Positions 8,891-16,304 are shown, numbered from the stretch's first letter. The stretch: DNA of 16,304 bases from Acidobacteriota bacterium (GCA_021810175.1 JAJZJJ010000010.1:1-16304); one strand, 5' to 3'. The notes: a model not told the origin generated them from the letters alone. Made by a program: numbers and translations.

Positions 8891-10897
8891 TCACAGGTAG
8901 TAGTCAAAATCCTTTTCGGTCCGCACATGCTTCCTCACGCGGAACACATGGGCCGGCATCCGCTCTGGCGACAACTCCACATAGTTGCTCGCCCCCTGCC
9001 ACAGAAAAGCCTCGTCGGCCAGCAGGTCATACACCTCAAAACTCTCATGATCGCTCATCCCCAGCCCGTCCAGGTTCAGCATCACCCATCCTGACTGCGT
9101 ATACACCGGATCCAGATTCACCACCGCCAGCACCGAATGCTCATCCTCCTCGCAGTTCTTGCTGTACGCAATCAGGTACGGATTGTCCGTCGCATGGAAC
9201 ACCAGGTTTTCCATCCCCTGCAGCGCCCGTAACTCCCGGCGTGCGCGATTCAGCGTCTGCATCAGCCTTGAAAGCGGACGCTCCATATCCCACTCCCAGT
9301 GCCTCACCTCGTATTTCTCTGAGTGCAGATACTCTTCGCTTCCTCGGCACAGAGGCTTGTTCTCCGCTGCTTCATAGGCCGGCCCGTACACACCAAAATT
9401 GCTGGCAAGTGTCGCCGCCAGCACCAGCCGGCTCTTGAATGCGGGTAATCCGCTAATTTGCAACTGTTCTGGTAATATATCCGGCGTATTCGGCCAGAAG
9501 TTCGGACGCAGATACTCGCTCACATTGGTGCGCGTCAGCTCCGTCAGATATTCCGTCAGCTCTTCCTTCGTGTTGCGCCACGTAAAGTACGTATATGACT
9601 GCGTGAACCCGAGCTTCGCCAGCCGCTGCATCACCTTCGGTCGCGTAAACGCCTCTGACAGAAACAGCACATCCGGATACGCTTCTTTCAATCCGCCAAT
9701 GCACCACTCCCAGAAGGGAAACGACTTCGTGTGGGGATTGTCTACACGAAAAATCTTCACGCCCTGCTCAATCCAGAACAGGAACACATCCTTCAATCCC
9801 TGCCATAGCGCCTGCCAGTCCTTGCTCTCAAAATCCAGCGGGTAAATGTCCTGATACTTCTTCGGCGGATTTTCGGCGTACTGAATCGTGCCATCGGCCC
9901 GATGCTTGAACCACGAAGGATGATCCCTCACCCACGGATGATCGGGCGCGCACTGGAACGCAATGTCCAACGCCATCTCCAACCCTAGGCGGTCAGCCTT
10001 CGCTCGCAGCCGCGCAAAATCCTCCAGTGTGCCCAGTTCGGGATGAATCGCCGTGTGACCGCCCTCCGCCGCGCCAATCGCCCATGGGCTCCCCACGTCG
10101 CCGTCGTCAGCTGTCACCGCATTGTTCTTCCCCTTTCGAAAGCTCGCTCCAATCGGATGCACTGGCGGCAAATACAGCACATCAAAGCCAAGCCCGGCTA
10201 CATACTCCAGCCGCGCCTCTACGTCTTTGAATGTTCCATGCCGCCCCGGCTCGCCGGCCGTCGACCGCGGAAACATTTCATACCAGCTCGAAAACACCGC
10301 CCGCTTCCGGTCCACCGTGACCATCAGCTCCCGCTCGTATCGGCTCATCAGTGTCTCATCCGGCAGCTCTTCCATCAGCGCCGCCAGATCTTCATCCAGC
10401 GCAACCTTCGTCGCCTCCGACCCTGCCGCAGTCAGCTCGCGCGCCCACGTCTGCAGCCGCTGCGCATCGCCCGCATCCCCGGCCCGTGCCACAGCCTGCT
10501 CCACCAGCATCGCGCCGTTCTTCAGCTCTACGGTGATCTCCTGATCCGCCGCAATCCGCTTCTCCAGATCGCTGCGCCATGTGCCGAAGTGGTCAATCAC
10601 GCCCGCCACCGTATACGCGTAGCGGCCCATTTCCGTCACTGTGAACTCGCCTCGCCAGCGGTCATTCCCCAGCGGCGTCATCCTCACCCGCTGCCAATCG
10701 GCCGCTCCGTCGGCTTCTTTCCTGCGCGGAACCACCCGGTACAGCAGCCACGCCGCCACATGGTCGTGCCCATCGGCAAAAATGTCTGCCTCCACGCGCA
10801 CGCGATCTCCCACCACGCGCTTAATAGGGAAATGTCCTGCGTCGATCTCTGGATCGACCCCCTCAATCACAACGCGCTTTCTTCCGTCCTGTCTCAC
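8891..10897 (-). CDS. glgE: alpha-1,4-glucan:maltose-1-phosphate maltosyltransferase (GlgE)
   Basis: GlgE (GH13_3) transfers maltosyl units from maltose 1-phosphate to the non-reducing end of an alpha-1,4-glucan and releases phosphate. The 668-residue product is full length. It has an N-terminal beta-sandwich (about 1-120) with a helical insert, and a catalytic barrel from about 200 opening with SSWYEMFPRS. FRVDNPHTK gives the nucleophile D386, LFLSEAFTRP the acid/base E415, and NTPDILPE a third carboxylate at D473. The spacing matches Streptomyces GlgE. A C-terminal beta-domain closes the chain. The start is GTG and the Shine-Dalgarno sequence is weak (GGGATAACA before it). It is the first gene of the cluster, so transcription probably starts in the 214 bp between it and the upstream glycosyltransferase gene. 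No glgB lies beside it, although a branching enzyme is needed to make branched glucan. Confidence 0.96.
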   Translation of the reverse strand: MRQDGRKRVVIEGVDPEIDAGHFPIKRVVGDRVRVEADIFADGHDHVAAWLLYRVVPRRKEADGAADWQRVRMTPLGNDRWRGEFTVTEMGRYAYTVAGVIDHFGTWRSDLEKRIAADQEITVELKNGAMLVEQAVARAGDAGDAQRLQTWARELTAAGSEATKVALDEDLAALMEELPDETLMSRYERELMVTVDRKRAVFSSWYEMFPRSTAGEPGRHGTFKDVEARLEYVAGLGFDVLYLPPVHPIGASFRKGKNNAVTADDGDVGSPWAIGAAEGGHTAIHPELGTLEDFARLRAKADRLGLEMALDIAFQCAPDHPWVRDHPSWFKHRADGTIQYAENPPKKYQDIYPLDFESKDWQALWQGLKDVFLFWIEQGVKIFRVDNPHTKSFPFWEWCIGGLKEAYPDVLFLSEAFTRPKVMQRLAKLGFTQSYTYFTWRNTKEELTEYLTELTRTNVSEYLRPNFWPNTPDILPEQLQISGLPAFKSRLVLAATLASNFGVYGPAYEAAENKPLCRGSEEYLHSEKYEVRHWEWDMERPLSRLMQTLNRARRELRALQGMENLVFHATDNPYLIAYSKNCEEDEHSVLAVVNLDPVYTQSGWVMLNLDGLGMSDHESFEVYDLLADEAFLWQGASNYVELSPERMPAHVFRVRKHVRTEKDFDYYL

Positions 10898-11111
10898 TGT
10901 TATCCCATGGTTGAATTTGGAGAGGCTGCCCGCCCCATCAACTCAGATGGCGCAAAAACAAAAAGAGGCCACCTCCCACCATAAACGGATTCTCATCTAT
11001 GGCTTCCGCTTCCGCGCTTGCGCCGGTCCGTTTACGCGAAACACTCGACACCAAATCAAAAAGGCCGCCATGCTGGCGGCCTTGTGTTCCTCTCTTCCAA
11101 CTCACTTCAAC
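10898..11111. other. intergenic region upstream of glgE
   Basis: These 214 bp contain the terminator of the preceding - strand gene (11055-11083) and must hold the glgE promoter, but I could not pick a convincing -35/-10 pair. A small hairpin (GAGG/CCTC with a 3-nt loop, 10965-10975) is followed on the - strand by TTTTTGTTTTTG. It could be a second weak terminator or a leader attenuator in front of glgE. The stem is only 4 bp, so this is speculative. Confidence 0.4.
11055..11083 (-). terminator. rho-independent terminator of the GtrB-like glycosyltransferase gene
   Basis: A perfect 9-bp stem AAGGCCGCC/GGCGGCCTT (11061-11069 and 11075-11083) encloses a 5-nt loop. On the - strand a run of five T and TGATTTG follow. 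It lies 28 bp past the stop codon at 11112. This is the clearest terminator in the window and separates that gene from glgE. Confidence 0.85.
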
Positions 11112-12098
11112 TTACTGTTCGTGCAGCAAATTCGGCTCCTCCGATGCGCGCAGCCGCACCAGCCGGTCCACGGCATACGGCGCGCGATGGTTGTTCATGT
11201 GGTAGTGCCGCACCTGCAGCTCGCCAAGCAGACCAATCGCAAGCATCTGGATTCCCGCAACGATCGCCACGGCCGCAATCACAAACAGAGGCCCATGATC
11301 GTCCATCACGTGCTGGCTTCCAGCCAGCTTCAGCCCCAGCAGCATCATCGAAATCGCACCGCCGCTCAAAATACCCAGTGAGCCCAGCCCTCCGAAAAAG
11401 TGCAGCGGCCGCGTCATGTACTTCAGCAAAAAACGAATCGTCATCAGGTCAAAGAAAACCCGAAACGTCCGCCCAATTCCATAGTGCGACTTACCCTTCT
11501 CGCGATGCACGTTCTTGATCGGAATCTCGCAGATGCTCGCCCCGTACCACGACGCCAGAGCCGGAATAAACCGGTGCATCTCCCCGTACAGAGGAATATT
11601 CTGGATCACTTCCCGCCGATATGCCTTGTACGTCGTGCCAAAATCGTGAATATCCACGCCCGAAAGCTTCGCCATCAGCCAGTTGGCACAGCGAGATGGA
11701 AACCGCCGCATCACAAAGTTATCAATGCGCTGCTTCCGCCAGCCGCTCACTACGTCGTACCCCTCTTCGAGCTTCTCCACAAAATTGGGAATCTCGTTCG
11801 GGTCGTGCTGCAGGTCCCCATCCATCGCCAGGATGAACTCGCCCGCCGCGTGATCGAACCCCGCTGCCAGCGCCGAGGTCTGCCCGAAGTTCCGCCGCAG
11901 CTTCACCACCAGCACGCGGCTGTCCACCGCGGCAATCTCCTCCAGCAGCTTGTAGGTGCGGTCGCGCGAGCCGTCATCCACAAACACCAGCTCAAAGCTG
12001 TCTCCCACCTGCTCCATCACGGCCTTCAGCTGGTCATAAAGAGCGGTTACATTTTCTTCTTCGTTGTGAAATGGGACGACGATGGAATACTTCGGCAT
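11112..12098 (-). CDS. membrane-anchored glycosyltransferase family 2, GtrB/ArnC/DPM1-like
   Basis: This type of enzyme moves a sugar from a nucleotide donor onto a polyprenyl phosphate at the cytoplasmic face of the membrane, for later use in glycan or glycolipid building. With the start chosen here the product is 328 residues. The GT-A domain opens with YSIVVPFHNEEENV and carries FVDDGSRDRT, the donor and metal-binding AMDGDLQHDP, DFGTTYKAYRREV and a REKGKSHYG loop. Two C-terminal membrane helices follow (about residues 230-255 and 270-292), as in GtrB. I chose ATG 12098 because the family begins at PKYSIVVPF. A GTG at 12122 would add eight residues without homology, and it lies upstream of the TATAAT box. 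There is no Shine-Dalgarno sequence before either. The sugar and lipid substrate cannot be told from the sequence. Confidence 0.88.
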   Translation of the reverse strand: MPKYSIVVPFHNEEENVTALYDQLKAVMEQVGDSFELVFVDDGSRDRTYKLLEEIAAVDSRVLVVKLRRNFGQTSALAAGFDHAAGEFILAMDGDLQHDPNEIPNFVEKLEEGYDVVSGWRKQRIDNFVMRRFPSRCANWLMAKLSGVDIHDFGTTYKAYRREVIQNIPLYGEMHRFIPALASWYGASICEIPIKNVHREKGKSHYGIGRTFRVFFDLMTIRFLLKYMTRPLHFFGGLGSLGILSGGAISMMLLGLKLAGSQHVMDDHGPLFVIAAVAIVAGIQMLAIGLLGELQVRHYHMNNHRAPYAVDRLVRLRASEEPNLLHEQ

Positions 12099-12105
12099 GG
12101 TATTG

Positions 12106-12111
12106 ATTATA
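12106..12111 (-). promoter_or_regulatory. -10 box placed for leaderless transcription
   Basis: A perfect TATAAT on the - strand ends 7 nt before the ATG at 12098, so transcription would begin at or next to the start codon. A possible -35, CTCACA, lies 19 bp upstream (4/6 match). No Shine-Dalgarno sequence is present, which fits a leaderless message. Confidence 0.6.
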
Positions 12112-12122
12112 GTGCGCGGCAC

Positions 12123-12333
12123 ATGAGCGCTGTGAGAAAAATACGGCGGTTACGCACTCCGCAATAGCACTCCAGGCATCACTCGCCTCACTCACTAAAC
12201 CCCGCAGCAACAGCCATATACCAGCCCCACACTCTGCTCGCCGCTGCCCTGAACGCGTGCCGCAGAAGCGCCGCGATCATTTGCCGCGGCGTCCGGCAGC
12301 CATCCTTGGCCCGACGCGAATCAAGCGTGCAGG
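12123..12333. other. intergenic region after the threonine aldolase gene
   Basis: This stretch contains no gene I can support. It holds a perfect 7-bp inverted repeat, CGCCGCG/CGCGGCG (12269-12275 and 12285-12291), 43 bp past the threonine aldolase stop. No T-run follows on either strand, so it may be a transcript-end stabiliser or chance in GC-rich DNA. The promoter region of the GtrB-like gene lies at the low-coordinate edge. Confidence 0.4.
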
Positions 12334-13425
12334 CTACATCTTCGCAATCTCTTCCACCGCAATCTGCGCCGCCTGCTCGCACATCGCGCGATCCACATTC
12401 CGGTGCGTCACAAACCGCACGGCGTGCGGACCCACCGGACTCGCCACCACCCCGCGCTGCTTCAGACTTGCCACCAGCGCTGCAGCATCACCCTGCCCGT
12501 GCAGCGAAAAAATCACAATGTTCGTCTGGACTGCCGCCAGATCCAGCTCTACCTGCTTCAAATCCGCAATCTGCTCGGCCAGCAGTCGCGCATTGGCATG
12601 GTCCTCGTGCAGCCGCTTCGGCATCTCGTCAAGCGCGATCAGCCCCGCTGCTGCCAGCACACCTGCCTGCCGCATTCCGCCGCCCAGCATCTTCCGCACC
12701 GAACGCGCCCGGTCTATTAGCTCGCGGCTGCCCACCAGCATCGAACCCACCGGCGCGCTCAGCCCCTTCGACAGGCAAAACATCACCGTATCGAATCCCC
12801 GCGTCAGTTCCCTCACAGAAATTCCCAGGGCCACCGACGCGTTGAACACCCGCGCCCCATCCAGATGCACCGGAATCCCCGCATCCTTCGCGCCCGCCCA
12901 GATTTCCTCCATCACATCCAGCGGAGTCACCGTCCCGCCCGCCATATTGTGCGTGTTTTCGAGCGAAATCAGCCCCGTCTGCGCCCGGTAATACAGTTTC
13001 GGAGAAAGCGCCGTCTTAATCTGCGCCCACGTCAGCACGCCCCGCTCGGCCGCCACGGTCCGCAAATGGCAGCCGCTGAACGCCGACGCCATCGCCATCT
13101 CCCAGTCCACAATGTGCGCCCGCGCCTCGCATACCACTTCCTGCCCATGTCGCGTGTGCAGATGGATCGCCGTCTGGTTCCCCATCGTCCCCGTCGGCAC
13201 AAAAATCGCCGCCTCGCGACCAAACACCGCCGCCGCGCGCGCCTCCAGCCGATTCACCGTGGGGTCTTCGCCATACACGTCATCGCCCAGCTCGGCCGTT
13301 GCCATCGCATTCCACATCTCCGGCGTCGGCACCGTCACCGTATCGCTGCGCAAGTCAATCATGGCAGGGGTTTTCGCATTCATCTCTGCAGAATTTTCAG
13401 CACTCGTAACGGTCATCGCACACAT
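12334..13425 (-). CDS. ltaE: low-specificity L-threonine aldolase (PLP-dependent)
   Basis: This cytoplasmic fold-type I PLP enzyme cleaves L-threonine or L-allo-threonine to glycine and acetaldehyde. The 363-residue product is of usual family length. It shows the N-terminal signature IDLRSDTVTVPTPEM (23-37), GDDVYGEDPTVNRLE (47-61), FVPTGTMGNQ, the ring-stacking H104, HLDGARVFNA with D189 and R192 for cofactor and substrate, and the PLP lysine K220 in CLSKGLSAPVGS. All expected residues are present. The first ATG (13425) has AGGA 7 nt upstream. ATGs at residues 4 and 15 are alternatives, because the family homology begins only at about residue 22. The gene follows hemW by 33 bp on the same strand and is probably co-transcribed. 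I know of no functional link between the two. Confidence 0.94.
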   Translation of the reverse strand: MCAMTVTSAENSAEMNAKTPAMIDLRSDTVTVPTPEMWNAMATAELGDDVYGEDPTVNRLEARAAAVFGREAAIFVPTGTMGNQTAIHLHTRHGQEVVCEARAHIVDWEMAMASAFSGCHLRTVAAERGVLTWAQIKTALSPKLYYRAQTGLISLENTHNMAGGTVTPLDVMEEIWAGAKDAGIPVHLDGARVFNASVALGISVRELTRGFDTVMFCLSKGLSAPVGSMLVGSRELIDRARSVRKMLGGGMRQAGVLAAAGLIALDEMPKRLHEDHANARLLAEQIADLKQVELDLAAVQTNIVIFSLHGQGDAAALVASLKQRGVVASPVGPHAVRFVTHRNVDRAMCEQAAQIAVEEIAKM

Positions 13426-13458
13426 GTCCTCATCCTATCCAATCGAATGGGCTCCCAA

Positions 13459-14643
13459 TCAACCTTCAACCCCCACTTTTAGGAAGCGTTCGAACACCTC
13501 ATTCGAAAGCAGCCGTCCCCGCATCGTCAGCGCCACACGCCCTGCATTGCGCGTCACTAACCCTTCCGCCGCCAGCTCTGCCACCACCGGCTCAAACTCC
13601 GCCACCGCAGCCACCCCAAACTCCTCCCGGAGCGCGGCCAACTCCACACCCTGATTCACCCGCAGGCCCAGGAACCACGCTTCCTCCATCTCCTGCTCGC
13701 GGGTCAGCGGCTCCGGCCGCTCCCATCCAGGCGCCATCAAATACGGCTCCAGCCCATCCGTCGTTGCAAACCGCATCGCCTGTCCCAGCCGACCCCGCAG
13801 CATCGAGTGCGCATCCACGCCCACGCCCAGATATGGTTTGCGCTCCCAGTACTTCCGGTTATGCCGCGACTGCCTTCCCTCGTCCGCAAAATTCGAAATC
13901 TCGTACTGCCGCAACCCCATCCCCGCCAGTGCCGCAACCGCCTCCTCATACATCTCCACAATCGCGTCCTCACCCGGAACCAGCCCGGCGCCATACCTCA
14001 CGCCGCCCGCCAGCATCTCCGCGCCCAGCTTCGACTCGTCATCCACCTCCAGCATGTACACGCTTGCGTGCCCCACACCCGTCTCGCCCAGCGCCGCCAA
14101 TGATTCCCGCCAGCTCGCCCGCGTCTGTCCCGGCAATCCTGCCAGCAGATCGATGCTGATGTCCCTGACTCCCACCGCCCTTACCCGGGCCACATCCGCA
14201 AACACATCCCGCCGCGAATGCAGCCGTCCCGTCGCATGCGCCTCGGCATCCACAAACGACTGCACGCCAAAACTCACGCGATTCACGCCACACTCCGCCA
14301 TCGCCGCCAGCGTCTCGTCCGATAAATGCGCCGGAGCCGCCTCAAACGTCACCTCCGCCGTCGGCACCACCGCAAACTCCCGCCGAATCGCACCCATTAC
14401 CCGCCGTACCAGTTCGCCCGGCAGCAGCGAGGGCGTCCCGCCGCCAAAGTAGACGCTATCCACCGCCTCCGGCAGCACCGCACCCCACTCCGACCCGCAC
14501 TTACGCGCCGCCACCAGGTCCGCCTCCAGCCGCGCCACATACTGCTCCATATAGCTCGCGGGAAACACCCCCGAAGCAAAGTTGCAGAACGTGCACTTCG
14601 ACCGGCAAAACGGAATCGACAGGTAAAGCCCCAGCATCTCCAT
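13459..14643 (-). CDS. hemW: HemW-like radical SAM heme chaperone
   Basis: HemW binds heme and a [4Fe-4S] cluster with S-adenosylmethionine and helps insert heme into respiratory proteins. Older annotations call it a coproporphyrinogen III oxidase-like protein. The 394-residue product has the radical SAM cluster motif CRSKCTFC (C13, C17, C20; CX3CX2C), the SAM-binding GGGTPSLL (67-74), RVSFGVQSF (122-130), DLLAGLPGQT (165-174) and the HemW-type HNRKYW...YLGVGVDAHS (261-280). A C-terminal winged-helix-like HemW domain follows. It lacks features specific to HemN, and the length fits HemW (E. coli about 380). The second Met (residue 3) is an equally good start: TATAGA lies 5 nt before it and no good Shine-Dalgarno sequence precedes either. 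It is divergent from the ABC exporter gene, with an 85-bp gap. Confidence 0.88.
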   Translation of the reverse strand: MEMLGLYLSIPFCRSKCTFCNFASGVFPASYMEQYVARLEADLVAARKCGSEWGAVLPEAVDSVYFGGGTPSLLPGELVRRVMGAIRREFAVVPTAEVTFEAAPAHLSDETLAAMAECGVNRVSFGVQSFVDAEAHATGRLHSRRDVFADVARVRAVGVRDISIDLLAGLPGQTRASWRESLAALGETGVGHASVYMLEVDDESKLGAEMLAGGVRYGAGLVPGEDAIVEMYEEAVAALAGMGLRQYEISNFADEGRQSRHNRKYWERKPYLGVGVDAHSMLRGRLGQAMRFATTDGLEPYLMAPGWERPEPLTREQEMEEAWFLGLRVNQGVELAALREEFGVAAVAEFEPVVAELAAEGLVTRNAGRVALTMRGRLLSNEVFERFLKVGVEG

Positions 14644-14728
14644 CTATAGTTGATTCTCGCACTGGACTGGCCCCTGCCCGCATCCCACCTTCACCCTGGC
14701 AACGCCGTTAAAATAAAAGAGCTCGCTT
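14644..14728. promoter_or_regulatory. divergent promoter region between hemW and the ABC exporter gene
   Basis: These 85 bp separate two head-to-head genes and must carry promoters for both. On the + strand TAAAAT (14709-14714) is a possible -10 box, and AAAAGAG (14714-14720) a weak Shine-Dalgarno sequence 8 nt before the ATG at 14729. On the - strand TATAGA overlaps the first hemW start codon. No convincing -35 boxes or operators are visible. Confidence 0.45.
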
Positions 14729-16304
14729 ATGCCATCCAAGGAAGACAAAAAGGCCGATCAAAGCACCACGCCGGCGCAGCCTGCCCCGGCCAAACCCGCT
14801 CAGCAGGAAGACGACGTCGTCGGCAAAGCCTATGACAGCCGCCTCATGGCTCGCCTGCTCACCTATCTTCGCCCTTACAAGTGGGTGGCTTTCATCTCCA
14901 TCGTCGCGGTCATCCTCAAGTCTGCCTCAGACATCCTCGGCCCCTACCTCACCATGGTCGCCGTCGATCTTTACCTCGCCCCGGCCATGGAGAAAACCGC
15001 CAGGGCCAAAGCCGCGCTCGCGCAGCTCGGCATCAGCAAGCATCCCTTTCTGGGCCATCGACTCAGCCACGATCCCTGGCAGGGCGTCACGCAGCTCGCT
15101 CTCATCTTCATCGGTTCGCTGCTCTTCAGCTACGTCCTTGAGGCCCTCCAGACCTACCTCATCCAATGGGCCGGCCAGAGGGTCATGTTTGACATGCGCC
15201 GGCAAATCTTCCGCCACCTGCAGCAAATGGACGTCGCCTTCTACGACCGCCATCCTGTCGGCCGCCTCGTCACTCGCCTCACCAACGACGTCGACGCTCT
15301 CAACGAGATGTTCACCTCCGGCGTTTTTGCCATCTTCGAGGATGTCTTTGTCCTCGCCGGCATCGTCATCGTCATGCTTCGCATGAGCTGGTGGCTCGCG
15401 CTCATCGCTTTTTCGGTCCTGCCCTTTATCCTGCTTGTCACTCGCATCTTCCGCCACTACGTCCGCGACTCCTACCGCCGCATCCGCGTCGCCCTCGCCC
15501 GCATCAACTCCTACTCGCAGGAGCACGTCAGCGGCATGTCCATCGTGCAGCTCTTCAACCGCGAAGAGCCCGCCTATCGCAGCTTCGAATCCATCAACGG
15601 CAAGTACCTTGAGGCCTTCAAGGATGCCATCCTCGCCTACGCCCTCTACTACCCCGCCGTCGAAATCCTCAGCTCGCTCGCCATCGCCCTCATCATCTGG
15701 CGTGGCGGCTTCGGCGTCCTTCATGGCGTCGTCCTGCTCGGCGTCCTCGTCGCCTTCATCCAGTACGCACAGCGCTTTTTCCGCCCCATTCAGGACCTCA
15801 GCGAAAAATACAACATCCTCCAGGCCGCCATGGCCGCCAGTGAGCGCGTCTTCAAGCTCCTCGACACCCAGCCGGAAATCGTCTCGCCGCCCAGCCCCGT
15901 CCCCGGCGACGGTTCAGGCCGCATCGAATTCCGCGATGTCTGGTTCACCTACCAGCGCCTCACCCCTGATCAACAGGAACGCATCGCCCAGGCAACCGCT
16001 GCCGAACTCGAGGCCATGGACGACGTCGAGTGGATCCTTCGCGGCGTCTCCTTCACCATCGAACCCAACCAGACTGCGGCCATCGTGGGCCATACCGGTG
16101 CCGGCAAGACTACCATCACCGGCCTCATGATGCGCTTTTATGACATCCAGCACGGCCGCGTCCTCGTCAACGGCGTCGACGTCCGTGAACAGGACCTCAC
16201 CCTCCTTCGCCAGAACTTCGGCGTCGTCCTCCAGGATCCATTTCTCTTCAGCGGCACCATCGCCGACAACATTCGCCTTGGCACGGAAAACATCTCCGCC
16301 GATC
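14729..16304 (+). CDS. ABC exporter, fused permease and ATPase (3' end outside window)
   Basis: This is a half-transporter of the type I exporter class (MsbA/MdlB/SmdB-like) that would dimerise and pump a lipid, drug or peptide outward. 525 codons are visible before the window ends. After a polar, Ala/Pro/Gln-rich cytoplasmic tail (1-35), the membrane domain spans about 50-350, with the extra loop after TM1 unusually long (80-118). The coupling-helix region has FYDRHPVGRLVTRLTNDVD, typical of the MdlB group. The ATPase domain begins at about 398. It has the A-loop aromatic Y408, Walker A GHTGAGKTT (454-462, K460) and the Q-loop Q502 in VVLQDPFLFSGT. The signature motif, Walker B and H-loop lie beyond the edge. 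About 20 extra residues (410-433) separate Y408 from the WILRGVSF strand. The substrate cannot be predicted. The partner, if heterodimeric, would lie to the right. Confidence 0.92.
   Translation, partial: MPSKEDKKADQSTTPAQPAPAKPAQQEDDVVGKAYDSRLMARLLTYLRPYKWVAFISIVAVILKSASDILGPYLTMVAVDLYLAPAMEKTARAKAALAQLGISKHPFLGHRLSHDPWQGVTQLALIFIGSLLFSYVLEALQTYLIQWAGQRVMFDMRRQIFRHLQQMDVAFYDRHPVGRLVTRLTNDVDALNEMFTSGVFAIFEDVFVLAGIVIVMLRMSWWLALIAFSVLPFILLVTRIFRHYVRDSYRRIRVALARINSYSQEHVSGMSIVQLFNREEPAYRSFESINGKYLEAFKDAILAYALYYPAVEILSSLAIALIIWRGGFGVLHGVVLLGVLVAFIQYAQRFFRPIQDLSEKYNILQAAMAASERVFKLLDTQPEIVSPPSPVPGDGSGRIEFRDVWFTYQRLTPDQQERIAQATAAELEAMDDVEWILRGVSFTIEPNQTAAIVGHTGAGKTTITGLMMRFYDIQHGRVLVNGVDVREQDLTLLRQNFGVVLQDPFLFSGTIADNIRLGTENISAD

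Noticed and set aside
10043..10984. Long open frame (313 codons) on the + strand opposite glgE
   Set aside because: The product is Arg/His/Pro/Leu-rich low-complexity sequence, typical of antisense reading of GC-rich genes. glgE on the other strand has all its catalytic motifs.
12269..12291. 7-bp GC-only inverted repeat as a terminator after the threonine aldolase gene
   Set aside because: No T-run follows on either strand, so it does not qualify as an intrinsic terminator. It is described only as part of the intergenic region.
12188..12382. Small - strand open frame (64 codons) overlapping the end of the threonine aldolase gene
   Set aside because: There is no ribosome site and no recognisable motif, and its upstream third lies out of frame inside the aldolase gene.
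14927..15724. Long open frame (265 codons) on the - strand opposite the ABC exporter gene
   Set aside because: It is a mirror of GC-rich coding sequence. Its product is Asp/Glu/Gly/Val-rich with no recognisable fold, while the + strand frame carries clear exporter motifs.
1..16304. Mobile elements, CRISPR arrays, tRNA genes, toxin-antitoxin or defence genes
   Set aside because: I looked for terminal repeats, transposase or integrase motifs, regularly spaced repeats and tRNA cloverleaf signatures, and found none by eye. Short tRNA-like or ncRNA folds could still be missed without a computed search.

Overview
The window comes from a GC-rich, Gram-negative, diderm bacterium. The best guess is an Acidobacteriota (Terriglobia-type) genome. 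This is an inference from gene content and style: outer-membrane barrels, Sec-exported proteins, a TreS-maltokinase fusion beside glgE, and a low-complexity, proline-rich protein tail. No rRNA or marker gene confirms it. The window holds ten protein-coding genes and looks like ordinary chromosome. I see no phage, transposon, CRISPR array, tRNA or rRNA.

Layout. (1) 1-1913, + strand: the 3' part of a DsbD-type membrane thiol:disulfide reductase with a C-terminal thioredoxin domain, then a secreted protein of unknown function. (2) 2110-3303, - strand: an outer-membrane protein that appears to be two beta-barrels in one chain, the second resembling the lipid A deacylase PagL. It starts at TTG behind a strong ribosome binding site and ends at a plausible intrinsic terminator near 1931-1980. 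(3) 3565-10897, - strand: a four-gene cluster reading glgE, treS-maltokinase fusion, a degenerate glycosyltransferase-like protein, and a small TM_helix (MscS-related) membrane protein. The gaps are 13, 21 and 30 bp, so it is probably one transcript. (4) 11112-12098, - strand: a GtrB/DPM1-like membrane glycosyltransferase that starts directly behind a TATAAT box and ends at a clear rho-independent terminator. (5) 12334-14643, - strand: hemW-like radical SAM gene followed 33 bp later by an L-threonine aldolase. (6) 14729 to the window end, + strand: an ABC exporter (fused permease-ATPase), divergent from hemW and truncated by the window edge.

The core biology is the GlgE pathway. TreS isomerises trehalose to maltose, the fused kinase makes maltose 1-phosphate, and GlgE adds maltosyl units to an alpha-1,4-glucan. 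No branching enzyme (glgB) is present here. Trehalose is an osmolyte, so a TM_helix/MscS-type protein at the end of the same transcript suggests a link between carbon storage and membrane or osmotic stress. That link is inference.

The best leads are the glycosyltransferase-like protein with its DXD motif missing, the double-barrel PagL-like protein, the apparently leaderless glycosyltransferase gene, and an insertion of about 20 residues in the nucleotide-binding domain of the ABC exporter. I do not see convincing evidence for an entirely new system.
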